Part shown: one piece after another, positions 49,001 to 61,019 of the stretch | How the letters are laid out: every line of letters begins with the position of its first letter | Position numbering within the stretch: position 1 is the first letter of the stretch | Source: Colius striatus | Lineage: Eukaryota; Chordata; Aves; Coliiformes; Coliidae | Assembly: GCF_028858725.1 (NCBI RefSeq) | Contig: NC_084774.1 | Coordinates: 5,678,001-5,742,000 of the forward strand | DNA length: 64,000 nt | Reading direction: 5' to 3' | Program-made: the position numbers and the translations under genes | The notes under the pieces: generated by a model | Told to the model about the DNA's origin: nothing | Database searches by the model: none | The model's input: the letters and a program-made list of their open reading frames with translations, nothing else

Positions 49001-52000
49001 TCCTATGTGAAATTAAGAGGGGCTTTCTACTGAGTGGGCTTTGCCTGCTTATTTGCTTAACCCACCAAAGCAGCTGGTGGGAGCTGTGTCTATCAGTGGG
49101 ATGCAGAAGGGCCATCTTCACCATCTGCAGGATCAGGTCTGATTTCTGGCTTTAAGATGCTCCTGATACCTGAATTTGACTTTTTGCTACCAGAACACTG
49201 ATTCTTCTGCCATCCAAATAAAACTGCTTCTCAGAACAGATCCTCATTTGAGGTACATACTGAAGGACAGGGTGGGTACCTGTGCCCACGAAGCCTTCCA
49301 CAAAGTCTCCTTTAAGAGCAGTCATTCTTTCCAGCTGAGTTCTGGCCCTAAATCTTGGAAAGAGTCTCTGTCCTGGACAGGTCTGGCTATTTGCATATCC
49401 AGGCATGGCTGCACATCGATACAGTAGAGAAGGATGGCTAGACCTTGTGCCATGGTTGTGAACAAGGATCTTGTTGTCTCTTTTTGTCCTGTGGCAGCAG
49501 AGCCCTGGTGTTTCTAATCCCAGAAATGGCAGCAGCAAATTAAGAACTAGACTGACGAAAAGGAGAGCAGTACCATCAGTTCTGGTGCCATGTTCATACT
49601 CAACCTAAAGTATCCAAAATTGTATACTCAGACTGAGAAGTGGTAAATATTTAATGAAACAATGTCAGAGGAGTGGTATTGTCAAAGCAGCAAGTCAAGC
49701 CTGTGCACCATGTCTGACTGGCCATGAGTAGATGCAGAAAACATAGAAAGTAGGGCACGTATGGTGACGTGCGGGTTGATAACTGCACCTAAAAATAAGG
49801 TATTTCTGGAACAGAAAATCTGCCTCGCAAGCAAGGCAGCAGCAAGCTGCTCTGAGTGACTGATTTAAGACTGGGACTGGTGATGTTGGTGCTGCTGAAA
49901 GCTGTACTGACGTTTTTCTAGCAAAACATTTTGTTTCCATCTCATGGTTTGCACCCAAGATAAGTTATTCTGGAGCTATGCTTGGGCAGAAGTGGGAGCG
50001 AGAGGCAGTGGTGGGGCTGTTGGCAGAGATGCTTTTCCTCAGCCAAGGCCTGCTGGCGGCAGCCTGCTTCCCGTGCAGGCTTTCTGCTGATCTGCATTTT
50101 AAGGAGCCTTTGCCCTCTTGCAGTATTACAGTTCAACTTTCTAGAAGATGCACTTAAAATATTCCTGCAGTCTTCAAGGGAAAACTGTCTTGCTGGCCCT
50201 GTAGTGACAATTTTCTGGTGGTACTGATCTTTGCTCCATTTGTGAATGGGCTGACAGTGGTACCCTATAGTGACTACACGATGCTGCTTGTTGGCGTGCT
50301 GCAGGGAAGCATGACCTGCTGTGCTGGAGATTTCTTTGTGTCAGATCAGCAGCCTCACAGCCCCCTTCTTGCAGGCTGGTGCCTGACCTTGACCTGCAAA
50401 GGCTAGGTGGAAAGGAAGATGAATATTTTGGAGTAGAGAGGTGACATGAGTGGTGTAGCAGTGGAATAAGTCAGCAATTGTGGAGTTCACCAAGGTATAA
50501 GGGTTGTGCCTTAGACAACAAATCCAGATGTTTGAGCAGTATGGAACAAAACATCCCACACTGTAGCACATGGAATTCTTTTTTCCCCAACGTGTCACCT
50601 CTTTACTCTCCCAGCAGAGCCCACAGGCACCCCACTGTTCCCTCCACAGCCGAGGCAGGTGGGCAACACCATCCTGAGTAGATGTACAGGCTCCCTGCCA
50701 GATGCAGGGTGGGTCAGAAGGCATCTTTTTGTTTTATGTGGTTAAGATCTTTTGAGGATTATTGTAATGATTGCAGATATGCTCAATAGTGTCTATAAGC
50801 ACTACAGTTGAAAGCATTTTGTTAGCAATAATTAAATACAACTGCTATTTAAAAAAGGATAAATCAGATTGCTGGGAAGAGCATTATCTCTTAAATCTCC
50901 CACAAAATCAATATTCCTCCTGTCAGGTGTGTAGCAAACACTTTCAAATCCTGCCAGTTGTATCAAAGCACACCATAAAGCATCCTCCTGACAGCAACAC
51001 TCCTTACCAGTCTCTCAAACCCTCTCTTCGTGCCGTGGTGGGCTGTTTGATGTGCTTGACTCTGGCACCTGGGTGCTGTGCGTTGGTGGTGATTGTGCCC
51101 AGCTGGTGACATCTGTCCCATGGCTAGTGCCAAGTAACTGGTACTACTGGCCTACATGATATTTGCTGCCGTGGTTTGGTCATCAGGGAACCTCTTCTAC
51201 CTTCTGCACGATCTGATGTGTACCATTGGACTTGACCTTGGATTACTGTGTGGTGTGGTCTAGGTGTTCAGCTTGGTTCTTGGTGTCAATGTTGGTATAG
51301 TAAACTCCAGTAATGGATGTGCAGGGATAAGTCTTCTCTCATCCCTCAGCATTGTCCCTTCCTCTCATCTGGTGGTTGCTGTTGCGGTGGTTTTGGTGCC
51401 ATATAGCTGTCAGAATTGCAGCTTTGCCTTGGAAAAAGAAGAGCAAGGCAGAGCTCTCTTCTGGTGGCCAAGAAAACATTAAAAATGGAGGAACATCGTC
51501 CCATTGGATGGTAACTCCTCGGGGTGATGCTGTGTCTCCCAGCCTGCTGCAGAAAGGCACAGCTATGGGGAGCTGTATAGCTGTACAGGGGCAAGTGGGA
51601 TGCCTGCTCTTGCCATCACCTCCGTGTGATGCACCCCTCATGCAGAGATGACAGCAAGAGTGAGTATTCCCTGGGAAAGGTATGTCCCTGTCAACAGCTG
51701 AGAGCCTGCAAACGCCCTGCTGCTAAAACATCCCGTATTGGCACGGCTTGAGGTGCCTAGGAGCTGTATGTGGAAAATCCAGGCACTTATCCTGCAAATG
51801 CTGTTCCAGGATATATTTTTTTCCCGTGGGTCAAAATGTGTGTAAGTGCCTTTGAACAATGGAAGGATTTCTATTAAAAAGACTGGAGTGCAGGCGAATA
51901 GGACTTTAAGTTGTATCTTAAGGGAAGGGTGTGGGCTCATGCAGTGATGTTTTTGAGTTTGTTGGAAATGAGATGTGGTTTGTTTGTTGTTTTTCTTTCC

Positions 52001-55000
52001 CCCGTGCCTTGTTTTAAAGCCTGTTTTAGGCTTTAAAAAATGTTGCCATTTCTCAAATTCTGGATCTTTAAATGTGTAGTTAAAAGCATCAGGAAAAGGG
52101 GAGGCAGTCTTGGAAGACTCCACACATCTGTCTGTTGCAGGGCTGATGATAAATGGAAGCTTTAACCAGAAAAATAAAAGGAAGTAATATCACTGTCACA
52201 GATGGGTCGGGCTGCTTTCCCTGCAGGTGTCTGCATTGCAACCCACACTCACATATAATGTGCTGTGGAAAAAATAAATGGAGAGCTGAATCGGAGACTT
52301 ATGCCCTCAATTAATTTTTGTTCCACATAATCAGAGCTGCTGCATGCCTTTCCTTCAATATTTAACTGCCTGGCTGAGAAGATGCATCTGCTCTGGTGCT
52401 ATGGAAGTTGGGATTTGGTTCACGTTTACACAGAAATCCTGCTCTGATCTCCCTTTCTTTGCCTAAGGGCAGGGATCCTGCCGCTCCTCTGATCGTAGAG
52501 ATACATTTTGTTAGCAGATACTTTTCTTTGGAAGAGCAAAAGGGAGAGGGGAGTGGTAGGTAATAAATTCTTGAAGGAATAAAATCGTGTATTCAGGCAT
52601 CATATTCTCTGCAGTCTTACGGTGCTACCTTGGGTAGAGCTGGTGAGGAGCAGAGGTTGAAGTACACAGCCCTCATCTAAGGGAAAAAAAAGTCAAGGAT
52701 TGGTACAGTTAGTGTGTCCACTGCAGATTTACAGGCTGTTGAATAGTTTTGTCTGTTGCACTAGGTTAAAAGGGAAGAGCTTGTTTTGGTGTGCAGTTTG
52801 AAATTGAGCCCTGAACTTAGTTTCAGATTTTTAACTTGATTGAAAATCACAGTTAAATTTTCAGGTTCAAATTAACTGAAATGTCCCTTTGCATGGCAAG
52901 CTGATGGCTAAGAGCCCAGGATATGTGCTTTTACTGATTCACTGATGGGCCTGAAAACAGGAGGTAAACCTGAGGTTTCACCTTTGAAAAGCAAAAGAAG
53001 GCTGAGCAGTTTCTGCAGCTCCAAGACATCCTCAAAGGTACAGCCAGCACCTGAACTGGAGCTCTGCTTCAACCTGGGGCTGAAAGAACCCTTGGTGTCT
53101 AGGGATATGGAGCTCAGCTGCTCACCTTGGGAGCTTGGGTGATCAGTAGCATGCTAGAGAATAAAAACTGAGAGGGAAGCAAAACCCCCAAACTTACAGT
53201 GAATGTGAAAAGTATCCACGTAAAAGTTCTGGCTGTGAAAATGCACCCAGGCAAGGACAGTTTAATGCAGGAAAGTGGCAGCCTTCAGAGAACTGTGTGG
53301 AGCAGATGTAGAAAACAGCATCTGCTCTACAGAGCTTCTAGATGAAGATTTTTCTGAACACCTCTGAGTCCTGATTTCTTACACTGAGAACTGGGTTTAG
53401 TGAGCTGCTTTGCACAGGAACCATGTGGAGAGAAGCAAACACAATGTTGGTCTAGCTTTAATGCTCTGCTTGGCTCCTAAATCACATGTATAAGCTGGGC
53501 TTGGGCTTGTGTTTCACTCAAGCAAAGCCCTCCTTGGCTGCAGCCTTGTCCAGTGAACCCAAAGACCCATCTCTCCAGCTGTAGATAGGAGCTTAATGGT
53601 TGGTGTATACACATCTGGGGACCACCGCTAGCCTTGTTTTGCTTGTCACTGAGATGCCATTGGAAAGAGCAGCGTGTTTCCAAGCACGCTGGTGTGGGGG
53701 AGGACTGCTTGGCAGAGAAGGCCTTTTTTCAAGGAAGCCCACGTTGCAATATTGGTAGTAAAAATAATGTCTCTTGTGCTGTGCTGAGTGTTTACACAAA
53801 ATTTATAGTGAAAATACTGAAGGGCTTTCCTCAAACAACTGCCAATGTTGTTCAGAGTGAAACAGTTGGGAGGAGAAAAGAATGAGGCATTTAACATTTT
53901 ATGTTACCAGCACTGGCTCCAAAGAGGTTTTTTCACTTGCTGTTTTGCTTTTTTCTTCTTACTCATATTTCATTCTGATTGCTAGGAAGGAGTTCATTGA
54001 AGAGGGACAGATTATCTGGAACTAGAGGTGGTCCCAACCAAAATGGTTTTAATACTCTGGGGAAGAATTTAGCTTTAAATTTTGAACTTGCCATTACGCC
54101 AGAAAAATAACTTGCATTGATGCACTTCCACTACCAAATTAATCTTTGCATCAAGCAGCAATGAAATAGTATCTTCACTTGAAGAAGGGAATTGGGGCAC
54201 AGATTAAGTTACTTACTTTGCATGCAAGAAACCTGTGGGAAAGCCAAGAATCTCTCCCGAAACTCCTGATTTCTGATCAAGTCTTTCACCCAGAAGAGTT
54301 CTGTGCCAGTTCTATTCACCAGCCCTCCAGGGCAGACAACAGGAGTTGTGTACCCTAAGGGGTCTTGGCCTAGTTTTTGGGTTTTATTTTTATTCTTTTT
54401 TTTTTTAAGTGATGTTTCCTGACGCTCTCACCTTCATTCCTTCAGGAGGAACCATTCATTTGGTATTGCTGAGCATCTGCTGCTTAAAATGCCCTGAGAG
54501 GAAGGAGTTGTTTGCTTCTGAGATACCAGTGAAATTAAATCATGTAGCAACGATTTTCATAATTTTCACTCTCAATGTGGTTAACCTGAGGGTGCTGTGC
54601 GCTCACAGCACAGTGCAGGGAGAATCACATGGTGCATGCAAGAAGAATTTGCTACCAGAAGCAATAGTCAGAGTGCTGAAGGATGAGTAGGTTTTCAGCA
54701 GTACCTCCTGGCTGGAGCATGAGACTAGAAATAATAGTTCAGAGATTGGTGGTGTAGCTCTTGCAGTGAGTTTGTTACCTGCAGTCAGGCAAATGGCCTT
54801 GTTCTGCATTCATCAGTTCGTCAGTGAATGGTCTTGACCTCTGGAGAAGGATTTGTTGCATATTGTTTCGAAAACAGAGGCTTAGGTGTATGTCAAGCTG
54901 CTTTTTAATGTGCTGCCTTGGACTGTGTTCAGACTGCATGTGTTATCAGTGGCAAGTTTCTGACTTCAGCTTTGCCCTCAGCCCTGACATCCCAGAGGAG

Positions 55001-57439
55001 ACGGTGGTCAGTGCCCATCTGCATTGCACTCGTTGCAGACAAGGGAGCTGATTCAACCTGGCTGTCAGGGTCTAGCAGGGTGTGATATTAGAGAAATACA
55101 AACTCCGGTTTTGGAAAAGAAAGGAAGCCCATCGGGAGGCTGGAGGTGCTGCATTTTGAATTGCTTACCTGTTCAGCCTTTCACCGTGGGCATTCTCTCC
55201 TCATCCCCTAGCCTTCAGAGGAAATGTGGCTGTGCTGTAGCATTGCAAGTGAAAACAAATGTTTTGGGGCTGTGATTCCAAAAGAGGGGCAGGCATGTGA
55301 CTGTGATTTGAACTCCCCTTCCCAGTTTGCTGTATGGTCACTGTTGGTATCTGACTCTCTCTCTGCATTTGGAAGGCCCAGGGGCTGAGTCTGCTGTTAC
55401 AGATGTGTGAGACTGTAGTGATTTAGATAGCTGGGTGGTGGTGCTGGATGTTGTATCCTTGATAATGATGCTCTAATGAACACCATTTTTTTCCAAAATG
55501 CAGGAGATGAGAGAAGCAGTTACAGAGGAAAATAAATCTGGTTCTAGGCTATGGTCTTCTTAGCACTAAAGACCCTCTTAACTGCTGCTCTGCCTTTCTC
55601 ACTGTCAGTGTGGGCTGTGGTGAGGGAGGGAGGTAATGGACCTTGGCTCACTGTGTATGGTCAGCCCTGTGGTACATCCATGCTTTGGGCAGCCTGCCAT
55701 GTCCCCTGCCTTGTTCTGCCTTGGGGAAAATCAAACTCCTGTGCTTTTCTCTCCTTGCTGCCCCTGCCTATCCCTCAGTCTGTCACCTCCTTCACTCAGT
55801 GGCTTTCTGGACATCTCTGGATGGTGTTCTGGCTGCTGGACTGCCAGTGAGCTCTTGCCCTCAACAGGGAGCAAGTGATGAAGAGCTGCTCTGCTGCCTC
55901 CTCTAGACTGTGGGGAGATCCTGGCCAACAGCAGTCTAGAACACGTCTTGGCCACTTTGTGTTGCCAACCAATGACAGTCCTAAAGGTGATGCCTGAAGG
56001 AGAAGCCTGTGAATTCTTCATTGGTGCTTATTGCCAGAGGATGGGTTCAGCAAAAGGGCTGCAATGGGCTGGTCATCTAGTATTTCATGGGGCAGGAGTA
56101 GCCACAGATTGGCCTTGGCCCTTGTAGGAGGCAGAAGGAGTAAATTTGGCAATTCCTCACCTTGTCGTGGTGCAGGAGTTGATTCTGCAGGCTGCTTACG
56201 TGCTCAGATCCCTGCTACAGGCTTTTGTACTTGATTTCCAATTCTAGCTGAGAGAAGATTAGCTTGGGGTGGGGAAGAGTGCTATTTCTGTCTTCATGCT
56301 ACTGAATTGACTTTATGCTGCGAATGCAAATGCTTCACCTAATCGACTGGACCCAATCCTGCAGGTGCTTTCCCACAAGCAATGAAAGGAATGAAAATAA
56401 TCTCCTTGACTTCAGAAGTGGCAGCTCACCTATCTGGGTCTTGAATTTTAAATTTGCCTGAAAGATGCACAACTTGGAATTCTCTAGTTGCTGAACTATT
56501 TAATTTCAAGGTGTCCTCTTCAAAGGCTGCTCCTCCATAGTTTGTGGTTTGGTTTTGTTTTAAAGTGGAATAAAACTGAAGTCAATTGATGACACTTAAG
56601 TGAAGGACTCTTGTGTTTGTTTTCTGCTTCAGTGTCGTGCTGTGCTTTAAGTAGTGCCTTGGGGAGATGTAACAGAGGATTTGCAAGTCTTAGCTCCAGC
56701 TTCATGTCTGGTGAGGCTATGAGGAGGCACTCCATTATCACACAGCAACATGTCTGTTTTAACAGATCCAGCTCCAACCTCAGCAATGTTATGCCAAAGT
56801 GTCTGCAAGTTAAATGCTCTGTAGGAAGGTCAAGGGGTGCAGCTCTGAGTGTTTACTGGAACAGGAATATAAGTACACTTGGCTTTCTCCTTTATGTGAT
56901 GCAAGTGCCAGCCTCTAAATGTGAAATGGGAGGAAGTGTGTGTACAGGTGATGAAGGACCATTCCAGGCAGGGTTGTAACACAGGGTAGGCAGCTTGTTG
57001 CAACCAGTGACTCAGTAAATTCTCACTTCCCAGAATTGTCATCTCTTCTTGTATTGCAAGTGAGTAACCAGTACCCTGAAAGTCTTTTTGGACTTATTGA
57101 CACAAATCTTGCACTAAGGTAAGATAAAACAGAAAATGCAACCTTTTTTGAAAAAGCAGCTGTGTTTGCCAACATTGTGTGCCCTTTGCAGGGACTGATC
57201 TCTGGCATGGTTGGAATGGATCTTCCTCTGCCATAGCACTAAGAGGTTAGTGCTGGTACAAGCACAGTACAATTGTGAGCATCTTGCCTTCCTTTGGGCC
57301 CCTGAAGCAGTTGTTTGTTGTCCCAGCAGGGCTGGGGCTGTCTGTGTGTGGCAGGATGTGCTCTGCACAGTGCAGGCAGATCTGCTGAGCTCATGGAAAC
57401 TCAACTCAATCAAACACAAGGAAAGGCACTCTATTTCCA

Positions 57440-57458
57440 CCCCCCCCCCCCCCCCCCC
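57440..57458 (+). repeat. Uninterrupted poly-C tract (19 C)
   Basis: Nineteen consecutive C, preceded by CTATTTCCA and followed at once by TTAAATAAAACAG. The tract may form an i-motif, with a quadruplex on the other strand, and is prone to length error in sequencing. Confidence 0.95.
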
Positions 57459-59417
57459 TTAAATAAAACAGAAACCAAAATTTGATGCCTCGCAAACCAC
57501 AAACACCCACACAGGCAGCTTCTGTGTCACTTAGCAGGTAAACAAATGCTGGGACCTGCAACTATGCTATAGTTAGACTGACCAGTTTGTGCAACGAGAA
57601 GCCAATGTACCATTTTTTTTGGCACAGGGAAGAAACTAGGTCATTGGGAAGCAGGCAGACAGAGTGATGGTGTCAAGTATCTGGCTCTGGGGTCTGTGGA
57701 GGGTGCTAGGGGACTTGAACCTAAGTCTGGGAGGAGACGAACTGTGTCCCCTTCCTGTGTTCAGGAAGACATTTCAAGGTGACACACCTCTGCTCTTCCA
57801 GAGGTTCATTTGCTGGTAGGTTTGGGAAGACGCTGGTGTCTAGTACTTCAGGATGGCTCTTTGTGCATCTCCTCTCTCCATTTCATTCCCTTCTGTAGGC
57901 CACTCAGATCTCTCTTTTGTTTTGTTCTGAGAGCAGAGGAGCTCCTGGAGGATGAGATGTGTGCAGGGAAGCTGAAACATGGGCAAACAGAGCAAGCCAT
58001 GCTTCTCTCCTTAAAAATCAATGTTCTGTTGCTCTTTCTGAGGTACAGTCCCAGTCCCACCACCAAAGCATCCAGCTTTTTTTTTGAGTAAACAGGGAAA
58101 CGCTGCAATAAGTCTTCTTTACTTTAATAAACCTGCAGAATTAGATCCTCGTTTCTACTCCAGGTGTGTTTTGGAAAGTATTTGTTCATCTTTCAGCGAA
58201 CAATAGCAGAAGTGGCCTGGAAAAGGAGCAGGGTGGGAGTGCCGTATGTGGTATGCCGAGAGGCATTTCCTGCCCTTATCTCCCCTCCTTCGAGGTATTG
58301 TAAACGGGGCTTCAGATCTGCAGCCTGTGTTACTGGAGCAGAGATTGCCAAAAAAGATACCTTCCCAGGAACGCCAGCAAGGAGCAGGAGCACAGGGTCA
58401 TGAGAGGCGGTGAGGAGCTTTCCAGCCAAAAGCCTGTGCTTGGAGAATGTGTGTGCCCCAAAATAAAAGCTCTTTAGGAAAGTGTGCTGCATTTATGCTG
58501 CTCTTGTCAGCAGGGTTTGTGGGGACCATGGTGCCTCTCAGCTCATGGGGGCTGTGGGCAGGGGTCAGGGAGAGCTGTGATGGACTCTTGTGCCATGGAA
58601 GAGCCCCAGGATGCTTCTCTCACTTCCCAGGGGCATGCTAAAGTCATGAGCTGGTATTTTTCCCCGCAGGCAAGTGTTTTAATTTCTAGGTAGTATTTCT
58701 TTCATGAAAAGCTTTGTAAGGATTTGGGTTTGTCCCTGTGTGGAACTAAAGTTTTGGTTTTTTTTTTCAATCTTAAGATCTTTAGGCATGAAACAGGGAT
58801 TTTTTTATTCAGGTCTGTCCTGAAACCCTCAAAATAAGGTTTGCAGGTGCTGCTGAAGCTGCCCTTGGCCTTCTGTTGTCCATTTGCTGGCTAAACATGA
58901 GACCTGCCTGTGTGCTCTGGCTGAGTGAGTTTGTTTTCAGTTCTAAACCCAATTATTTTGTGGAGGAAATGGCGTGCCTCTGTCAGTCAGCTGAGATATT
59001 TATAGGTGAGCTTAACCCCCTGTGGCAGGTCTGTAGCAATGTTTGGAAGGAGTACGTGTCTCAAGCTTGCGAAATTTGCTGGTCAATGTGTTGCATGGCA
59101 TGGACATTTCTCTATAGCTCCTCAGAGTAATGCCTCCCCAGCTGGGCTGCTCTGCCCTGTGAAGAGGGATGAACAAAGTCTTTCCCTGGCCCGGCTGGAT
59201 GATGTAAGGGTTGGTATCCTTACCATGTCTGTCACCTGGGTCTAGCTACCTCTCTTCTGCTGCTATTTTTCCCATGGATGCTTTGCATCCATTGCTTACA
59301 AACTGCTGCTTCCTCTGTTCTGGAGCATGAGAGTTGAGCGGGGAATGGCTTCAGCTGCTCTGTTGGGGCTTTCTCAGGCTCTTACAAGTTCTCCACAGTC
59401 TCTCTTCCCTATCATCT

Positions 59418-59450
59418 CCTTTTTTTCTTTTCTTTCTTTTCTTTTTCTCC
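59418..59450 (+). repeat. Pyrimidine microsatellite (CTTTT/CTTT)n
   Basis: A pure T/C run built from TTTTCTTTTCTTTCTTTTC units, ending CTTTTTCTCC. Simple-sequence DNA in PPP1R16B intron 1. Confidence 0.85.
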
Positions 59451-59555
59451 AAGCTGTCTGAACCACACGAGCTCACATGTTGTGTGGTTGGTTACAGCTT
59501 ACCTTGATTTGGCATGCTCACCTTATCATTCAACATACTTTGCGTGGCTCTGTTC

Positions 59556-59595
59556 GGAAAGAACTCTTTCCAAAGAGTTGTGGAAAGAACTCTTT
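59556..59595 (+). repeat. 14-bp direct repeat with an internal inverted repeat
   Basis: GGAAAGAACTCTTT occurs at 59556-59569 and again at 59582-59595. Between and within them AACTCTTT-CC-AAAGAGTT forms an 8-bp perfect stem with a 2-base loop. The cluster could be a transcription-factor site group or a local duplication. Confidence 0.7.
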
Positions 59596-60772
59596 GCTCG
59601 TGACATTGGCTTTATTTCAAATGCACTTTTTGCTGTGGAACTGCTCCTTACACGTGGGACGCATTTCCTCCTGGCAGCTGCCTGTGGGTCCCCCAGCTGA
59701 TTACATCTCAGGTCTCTGGTGGTGTGGTCACACCAAGAGTGTGTGTGATTTAACAGCTCTTCTTGCTGCATGTGGTTAAGGACAAAACACGAAGGAAGAG
59801 AGAAATTAACACAAAGCCCCAGGTTTTTAAGTAGCTGAGACAGTTCAAGTGGTTAATAATACCTCCCTGGGAGCCCCGTCCTATCCATTTGCCCTCACCT
59901 AGGGCTAGGGTGAGAAGGCTTGGTAGAGGGGTGCAGATGATAGTACTTGGTGGACAGAGCTCCTCTGGGAAAACCTGCCTGGCCTTGGGGCACTGCGTGG
60001 GTAGCTCCATGCACCTACAGCCTATACCTTCTGGTGTTATTTTGGTGGGATGGCTTTGTCTGACATTTGTGGCTTCCTTGGGTTCTGCTGCTGTAGTCTT
60101 GGTCCCCTCTGCCTTGTGTCTGCTGCTCAGACAGAAATGCTTCTTGGAAGTGGCTGCTGGTGCACATCAATGCAGGACAGTCCTGGCTGTGGTGTTGGGG
60201 ACACTCCTAACAAGGGGTGATGGTTACACTGGAAGGGGCCAGCTGGAGGGAAGGATTTATCTCAGTACTTGAACCTCTCCTGAGTTGTCTGAGGAATGAT
60301 ACCAAATACTATGGAAGATCTTTGCTTATTAAGGCTTTATTCTCCTTGTCAGAGAGGACTGCCTTGAACTGTAGACACGAGTGAATTGTGCAGTAAAACT
60401 ACTTAATGAAGAGGGTTTTGTTTGGGTGTTTGTAGTGGGTGAAGAGTAGAATCACAAAGGCCAGTGAAAACAAACAAGCAATTAAAACACAATTAAGTGA
60501 GCTGCCTTTTGAGGTGCGAGTTGTTGCCTCTCCTATTTTCCAACAGTCTGGTCTTAGTTGCTTGTCAGCACAGGGTGATGAGATTTGGTCCCTGACATTT
60601 TCCTCCTCATTTCAGGTTTGTACCGTATTCTCCTCTGACACTGTGATGGACCCTTCCCAGCTCAGCCTCAAGATGCTGGTATAGCAGCAGGTGGCTGCGA
60701 TCCAGAGGACTTGTGGTGGGACATAATTTCCCGCTGGGACATCCTTCACCCCCCTCTCTCTCGGCAGAAGTG

Positions 60773-61019
60773 ATGGATGCCCACGTGGACCTCCTGACGG
60801 AGCTGCAGCTGCTGGATAAGGTGCCCACGCTGGAGAGGCTGCGGGCAGCCCAGAAGCGGAGGGCTCAGCAGCTGAAGAAATGGGCACAGTACGAGAAGGA
60901 GATGCAGCACAAGAAGCGGAAGCATGAAAAGAAGAGAAATGCTGTTAGCAGAAAGAAGGTGTCGTTTGAAGCCAGCGTTGCCCTGCTGGAGGCTTCTCTG
61001 AGGAATGACTTGGAGGAAG
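60773..61019 (+). CDS. PPP1R16B: PPP1R16B (TIMAP), first coding exon; rest of gene beyond the window
   Basis: TIMAP is a regulatory subunit of protein phosphatase 1, attached to the plasma membrane by C-terminal prenylation and prominent in endothelial cells. The exon is 60768-61019; ATG at 60773 has G at -3 and G at +4. It encodes residues 1-82: MDAHVDLLTELQLLDKVPTL, a basic helical stretch ending in KKRKHEKKR (47-55), then KKVSFEASVALLEASLRND. KVSF at 62-65 is the RVxF-type docking motif for the PP1 catalytic subunit. The sequence is closely similar to mammalian PPP1R16B and clearly nearer to it than to the myosin-phosphatase subunits of the MYPT1 type. The donor is GAAG then GTAAGG, phase 1, where the ankyrin repeats should follow; those and the CAAX end lie to the right of this window. 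A 567-residue protein is usual for the family. Confidence 0.95.

Larger units (their letters stand above)
42755..60767 (+). other. PPP1R16B: PPP1R16B intron 1 (about 18 kb)
   Basis: Runs from GTGAGT to the acceptor CCCCCTCTCTCTCGGCAG. I see no coding exon, CR1 copy or RNA gene inside. It holds a 19-base poly-C run, a pyrimidine microsatellite and a small direct-plus-inverted repeat cluster. A long first intron may carry enhancers or alternative first exons, which cannot be judged without comparison. Confidence 0.6.
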
